A program made the position numbers and the translations under genes. From Acetobacteraceae bacterium (lineage in GTDB: Bacteria > Pseudomonadota > Alphaproteobacteria > Acetobacterales > Acetobacteraceae), in contig PLSZ01000025.1 of assembly GCA_003164305.1 (NCBI GenBank), positions 970-10,663 of the forward strand: a stretch of DNA of 9,694 nt, given 5' to 3'. How positions within the stretch are numbered: the stretch's first letter is position 1; the number at the start of each line of letters is the position of its first letter. Below the pieces are notes generated by a model. It did no database searches. It saw only the letters and a program-made list of their open reading frames with translations, and was not told the origin of the DNA. Shown piece after piece: positions 6,903 through 9,694 of this stretch.

Positions 6903-7123
6903 CACAAACGGTCACGTACCGCGCGAACCGCCTCGGCCGGGGACACCGTTGGATCGACCGCGGACCGTTGCGCAAGGCGTGCGCGCATCTCCGCGAGCGT
7001 GGGTTGGCTGGCCATCCGGCGAATTTTGTCGAGCAGGTAGGCGGATAGCGACATGCCCGCCAGCGCCGCGCGGGATTTGAGTTGGCGATGAAGCGTCTCC
7101 GGCACATCGCGAATTTGGATCAT
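6902..7123 (-). CDS. vapB: VapB-type antitoxin, FitA-like ribbon-helix-helix
   Basis: A 73-residue antitoxin. The N-terminus MIQIRDVPETLHRQLKSRAA is the ribbon strand and first helix of FitA/VapB DNA-binding proteins, and GMSLSAYLLDKIRRMA is the second helix. The C-terminal part (LAEMRARLAQRSAV...SPAEAVRAVRDRL) is the toxin-binding arm. It is intact and of normal length. Family members dimerise, bind their own promoter and neutralise the VapC ribonuclease. Its stop overlaps the vapC start, but vapC is damaged, so this is effectively an orphan antitoxin. No Shine-Dalgarno is clear upstream of ATG 7123. TATACC (7133-7128) and a TTGACA (7167-7162) lie upstream but are not well spaced as one promoter. 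The insertion sequence begins 85 bp upstream. Confidence 0.85.
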   Translation of the reverse strand: MIQIRDVPETLHRQLKSRAALAGMSLSAYLLDKIRRMASQPTLAEMRARLAQRSAVDPTVSPAEAVRAVRDRL

Positions 7124-7192
7124 CGTGGGTATAGCAAAAAGATGGATACAGGTGCATCACATGTCAACGACAACCTGCGGCAGCCCGGCCGT

Positions 7193-7208
7193 CTCCCAAA
7201 CTCCAAGC
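7193..7208. repeat. Left copy of 16-bp target-site duplication
   Basis: CTCCCAAACTCCAAGC is repeated exactly at 8745-8760, at the other edge of the insertion sequence. The next base (T) also matches but belongs to the TGTC end of the element. Confidence 0.85.
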
Positions 7209-7241
7209 TGTCGAGAGCAAATTAACTTGGCCGGTTTAGGT
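7209..7241 (+). repeat. Left terminal inverted repeat of the insertion sequence
   Basis: It begins TGTCGAGAGCA and ends with CCGGTTTAGGT (7231-7241). Aligned to the reverse complement of the right end with one gap, TGTC, AGCA and the 11-bp core match. The transposase stop codon lies only seven bases further in. Confidence 0.8.
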
Positions 7242-7247
7242 GACACA

Positions 7248-8668
7248 TCAAGTGGCCGCTCGTTCACGTTTCGTGCGGCGGAGGAGCGGTGTCTCCGTCG
7301 GCGATTTCCTGGTGAGACTGTCAGGACCATTTCCCGGAGCCGACCTGCCGCGCGAGCGCGCACCGCGCGGAGGGGCTGTCAGGGATGGCCTCGCCTCTTG
7401 CGAGGCCACCGCGTCGCGGCGCGAAGCGTCCTTGACAGTCCCGAGCACGGTGCGAGCGTCACGGCGGGACGGGCCGGATGATGTTTTCGCCTCGTCCGAC
7501 ACCCGAGGTTCGCCGATCGGAACCCCCTTGCTGTCGTAGCGTCCGAGGCAACGCCGGCCATGGAATACGGCAAGGCCGCCGTCGGGATAGTGATGCACCT
7601 TCACCGTCGCCTTGACGAAGTGCGGACGCAGCGGGCTCTCCGGAATTTGTAACTTGCGATTGAGGAACGATACGCAGTTGTCATTGCCGACCAGACGCTC
7701 TTCCTGAACGCACAGAACCTCCGCCAGATCCAACCCGGGCACCGCGACGAAGGCGCTGCCCTCCTGCTCCGCCTTGATCGCGAACCGCGCGTTGTGCGCC
7801 GGTATATAAGTGTCGCGCAACCAGGCGTTGGCCTGCTCCATCGTCGCGATACCCGCCAGCACCAACTCCTTCGGCACGCGATCCCGCAAGGTGTGGAACA
7901 AGCGTTCCGAGCGGCCCCGCGCCTGGGGCGAATATGCCGCGATATGCTCGACGCCCAGATGCGCGAGCGCGCGCCCAACCTGGGTCGGCCGGCCACGATC
8001 CACCCTGCCGCCAACTTCGGCTGTGTAAAAGTAATGACTTCCGCGATCGGTATTGAAGCTCAGCGGCAGGCCATGCCGGCCGAACACCTCCAGCAGCGCC
8101 CGGAACGTCGAGTCCGTGCCTTCTTCTTCGATCAGGAACGCCGAATAAATCTCGCTCGTGGCATCGTCCATCGTCACCACCAGATCGAGCGGCGGACCCT
8201 CGGCCAACCACGCGTGCCGTGAGGCATCCTGGTGCAGCATCATTCCGGGCAAGGGACGACGGGGCCCCTGCGCCGATGTGCCCCGCGACGCTCCGCTTTC
8301 GGCAGCAGATTTCGGCTTTGCAGGAAAATCTTCGTCCAGCTGTAGCTCCAGGCAAACCGATGGTCGCGCACCAGATGCTCGTGAAAGTGCCGCGCGGTGA
8401 AGCCCTGGTAGCGCGTCCGATACAAACGCTCGACCTCCTCGCACCGGTCCACCGGCACTCTTTTGCCTGACGCCTTGCCGATCCGACGATCCAGCAGGCC
8501 AGCCTCGCCTGCTTCCTCGTAGCGCCGACACCAGCGGCGGAACGTTCGTTCGCCGACGCCAAGCAACTCCGCCGCCTCCATCTGGTTCAGCTCCGCCGCA
8601 TCCCAGCGGCCAAATACGTCCATGAACTTCAGCATACGTACACCCTGTCGGGCTTCCGACCGGCGCAT
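7248..8668 (-). CDS. ISNCY/IS1202-type transposase, two frames joined at a -1 shift
   Basis: It starts at ATG 8668 behind GGAGG (8678-8674, spacer 5). Frame one gives 136 residues with a helix-turn-helix (QMEAAELLGVGERTFRRW, 29-46) and reads out of frame after GGGGCCCC (8268-8261). Shifting -1 at 8261 continues the protein for 337 residues to a stop at 7248, 473 in total, a normal size for the family. Catalytic core motifs: LHQD (Asp148), LVVTMDDATSE, FNTDRGSHY (Asp208) and ARGRSERLF (Glu255), a likely DDE triad. PSHFVK-like and HHYPDGGLAVFHG segments close the core. The last 85 residues are Arg/Ser/Pro-rich. Either a one-base deletion inactivated the gene or the shift is programmed. The long + strand ORFs opposite are shadows. 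Confidence 0.85.
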
Positions 8669-8694
8669 CCGAACCTCCAAAGAGACCAGACTTA

Positions 8695-8739
8695 CCGGAC
8701 AGATCGTGTGCTACCTAAACCGGACATATCGTGTGCTAC
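8695..8739 (-). repeat. Two 20-bp near-identical copies in the right end of the insertion sequence
   Basis: CCGGACAGATCGTGTGCTAC (8695-8714) and CCGGACATATCGTGTGCTAC (8720-8739) differ at one base and are spaced 25 bp apart, about two and a half DNA turns. The left end has only a degenerate counterpart (GGCCGG...TGGCCG). They probably bind transposase and may overlap the transposase promoter. Confidence 0.8.
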
Positions 8740-8744
8740 TGACA
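8713..8744 (-). repeat. Right terminal inverted repeat of the insertion sequence
   Basis: Read on the minus strand from 8744, it begins TGTCAGTAGCACACG and ends with CCGGTTTAGGT (8723-8713), matching the left end imperfectly with one gap. It overlaps the tandem repeat at 8695-8739. Confidence 0.8.
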
Positions 8745-8760
8745 CTCCCAAACTCCAAGC
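8745..8760. repeat. Right copy of 16-bp target-site duplication
   Basis: CTCCCAAACTCCAAGC is identical to 7193-7208. It ends exactly one base before the -35 box of the leuA promoter. Confidence 0.85.
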
Positions 8761-8789
8761 TTGCACCGCCCCCTCTCCCCCTCTATACT
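8761..8789 (+). promoter_or_regulatory. leuA promoter, sigma-70 type
   Basis: TTGCAC (8761-8766), a 17-base spacer and TATACT (8784-8789) form a good housekeeping promoter (-35 4/6, -10 5/6). The expected transcription start is at about 8796, the A of the leader-peptide ATG. The -35 box directly abuts the target duplication of the insertion sequence. Confidence 0.7.
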
Positions 8790-8795
8790 CCCACC

Positions 8796-8897
8796 ATGAC
8801 ACGTGCCGCGCGCCTAGCCGCTCTGCCCGCACACGCCTCCGCGTGCGCCGCGCCGCGCCTGCCCAACCTCCTCCTTCTTCGACTTACCCGCCCCTGA
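8796..8897 (+). CDS. leuL: Leucine leader peptide for leuA attenuation, apparently leaderless
   Basis: A 33-residue peptide (MTRAARLAALPAHASACAAP then RLPNLLLLRLTRP). Six of its last twelve codons are leucine, four in a row (CTC CTC CTT CTT, 8868-8879), just before the stop at 8895-8897. This is the layout of amino-acid leader peptides, where ribosome stalling at scarce leucyl-tRNA controls the downstream leucine gene. Its ATG lies seven bases after the -10 box and has no Shine-Dalgarno, so the mRNA probably begins at the AUG. Leaderless leader peptides are known for trpL in Sinorhizobium. A hairpin (CACGC/GCGTG around CTCC, in 8831-8844) lies within the ORF. The downstream gene is leuA, which supports the role. 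It could still be a chance ORF. Confidence 0.7.
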   Translation: MTRAARLAALPAHASACAAPRLPNLLLLRLTRP

Positions 8898-8974
8898 GCG
8901 CCTCGCCGGGTCGTTGAACGCCGGCACCGCTCGGGGGACCTGAGGCAAAGTCGTGCGAGCAAATCCAAGGAGAG
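8898..8974 (+). promoter_or_regulatory. Leader region between leucine peptide and leuA, probable attenuator
   Basis: Possible stems: GCCGG (8905-8909) with CCGGC (8921-8925), and GCTCG plus GAC (8929-8933, 8937-8939) with GTC plus CGAGC (8950-8952, 8956-8960). The second ends six bases before the leuA ribosome-binding site AAGGAGAG (8967-8974). No T-run follows, so a classical intrinsic terminator is not seen. Control of translation is an alternative, because CTCCTT in the leucine codons (8871-8876) is complementary to AAGGAG (8967-8972). Confidence 0.45.
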
Positions 8975-8982
8975 TTCAGAAA

Positions 8983-9694
8983 ATGCCCATCAATCATCCC
9001 AGCTTCGGCAAGCTGGAAGACGGCCGCGTCATCATCTTCGACACCACCCTGCGCGACGGCGAGCAATCGCCCGGCTTCTCGATGAACCTGAACGAGAAGA
9101 TCCGCATGGCCGAAGCGCTGACCGAGCTTGGCGTCGATGTCATGGAAGCCGGTTTCGCCATCGCCTCGCCCGGCGACTTCGAGAGCGTGAAGACCATCGC
9201 CGAAACGATCGGCCAACGTCCCGACAGCCCAGTACTGGCCAGCCTGTCGCGCGCGGGATCGCAGGACGTCATGGCCTCCGCCGACGCGCTGAGATCCGCC
9301 AAACGCAAGCGCATCCACATCGTCATCGCCACCAGCGACCTGCACATGGAGCACAAGCTGCGCCTGACCCGCGACGAAGTCATCGCCGCCACGGTCGAGT
9401 CCATCAAGCTCGCGCGCAATCACGCCGACGACGTCGAATGGTCGGCGGAGGACGCGACCCGCAGCGACATCGACTTCCTGGCGCGCTGCTGCGAGGCGGC
9501 GATCAAGGCCGGTGCCACGACGATCAATCTGCCGGACACCGTTGGCTATGCGATGCCGGAAGACATGGCGCGGATGTACACGCAAATCCGCGAGAAAGTG
9601 CCGGGCATCGAGAACGTCATTCTGTCCACGCACAACCACAACGATCTCGGCATGGGTGTCGCCAACACGCTGGCGGCGGTCCGGGCCGGCGCGC
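8983..9694 (+). CDS. leuA: 2-isopropylmalate synthase, C-terminus beyond the window
   Basis: ATG 8983, with AAGGAGAG eight bases upstream, opens a frame of 237 codons with no stop before the window edge. The enzyme condenses acetyl-CoA with 2-oxoisovalerate, the first committed step of leucine synthesis. IFDTTLRDGEQSPGFSM (18-34) is the family active-site motif (Arg24, Asp25), VIATSDLHMEHKLRLTRDEV matches LeuA, and STHNHNDLGMGVANTLAAV (215-233) carries the metal-binding His217 and His219. Homocitrate and citramalate synthases are relatives, but the text is LeuA-like and the leucine leader upstream supports the call. The usual length is just over 500 residues, so about half is present; the C-terminal leucine-sensing domain is not seen. 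Confidence 0.93.
   Translation, partial: MPINHPSFGKLEDGRVIIFDTTLRDGEQSPGFSMNLNEKIRMAEALTELGVDVMEAGFAIASPGDFESVKTIAETIGQRPDSPVLASLSRAGSQDVMASADALRSAKRKRIHIVIATSDLHMEHKLRLTRDEVIAATVESIKLARNHADDVEWSAEDATRSDIDFLARCCEAAIKAGATTINLPDTVGYAMPEDMARMYTQIREKVPGIENVILSTHNHNDLGMGVANTLAAVRAGA

Larger units (their letters stand above)
7209..8744 (-). mobile_element. Insertion sequence of ISNCY/IS1202 type, 1536 bp
   Basis: The element is bounded by 5'-TGTC and GACA-3' ends, carries imperfect inverted repeats sharing the 11-bp core CCGGTTTAGGT, and is flanked by a 16-bp direct repeat. It contains one transposase gene on the minus strand, filling most of its length. The long target duplication and the transposase type fit the IS1202-like elements once filed under ISNCY, for which long duplications are known; from memory one subgroup makes 15-18 bp. 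Exact flanking repeats suggest a fairly recent insertion. It sits between divergent vapB and leuA, immediately upstream of the leuA promoter. Confidence 0.88.

Noticed and set aside
7240..8470. Plus-strand ORFs across the insertion sequence
   Set aside because: They are opposite the transposase frames and have no recognisable motifs.
7193..8760. Whether the target site is a dif/Xer recombination site, as reported for some IS1202-like elements
   Set aside because: The reconstructed empty site (CTCCCAAACTCCAAGC then TTGCAC) has no dif-like inverted arms that I can recognise.
8884..9639. 251-aa minus-strand ORF opposite leuA
   Set aside because: leuA on the plus strand has active-site motifs, a ribosome-binding site and a promoter; the opposite frame is a shadow.
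1..9694. CRISPR arrays, tRNA or rRNA genes
   Set aside because: No regularly spaced repeats with unique spacers were seen, and no cloverleaf or rRNA-like sequence was recognised by eye.

Overview
The window is high-GC bacterial DNA. Start signals (Shine-Dalgarno sites, ATGA overlaps, probable leaderless starts) and protein styles fit an alphaproteobacterium, perhaps Rhodospirillales/Acetobacteraceae. That placement is inferred from style and is not proven here.

Layout, left to right. (1) 1-1875 holds two divergent transporter genes: the N-terminal part of a BT1/folate-biopterin-type MFS permease on the minus strand, cut by the window edge, and a complete citrate-proton-symporter-like MFS protein on the plus strand. 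(2) 1957-4261, plus strand: an uncharacterised multi-pass membrane protein, then three translationally coupled genes (ATGA overlaps) encoding a cobalt-type nitrile hydratase. Its beta subunit is split into two separate proteins, followed by an alpha subunit carrying the C-T-L-C-S-C metal claw. (3) 4262-4574 is non-coding, with two hairpins; the second is a good intrinsic terminator. (4) 4575-6634, plus strand: a hypothetical protein with a low-complexity tail, a doubtful 68-aa ORF, and a SAM methyltransferase with an N-terminal coiled coil built from a 14-residue repeat. (5) 6631-7123, minus strand: a VapBC toxin-antitoxin pair in which VapB is intact and VapC is broken. (6) 7209-8744: a 1536-bp insertion sequence of the ISNCY/IS1202 type with imperfect inverted repeats, a 16-bp target duplication, and a transposase split by a -1 frame change at a GGGGCCCC run. 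(7) 8761-9694: the leuA control region (a sigma-70-type promoter and an apparently leaderless, leucine-codon-rich leader peptide), then the start of leuA, which runs off the window.

Four points deserve most attention: the split cobalt nitrile hydratase with both active-site beta arginines kept on separate chains; the leucine leader whose stalling codons are complementary to the leuA ribosome-binding site; the insertion sequence that landed directly against the -35 box of that promoter; and the one-base frame change in the transposase.
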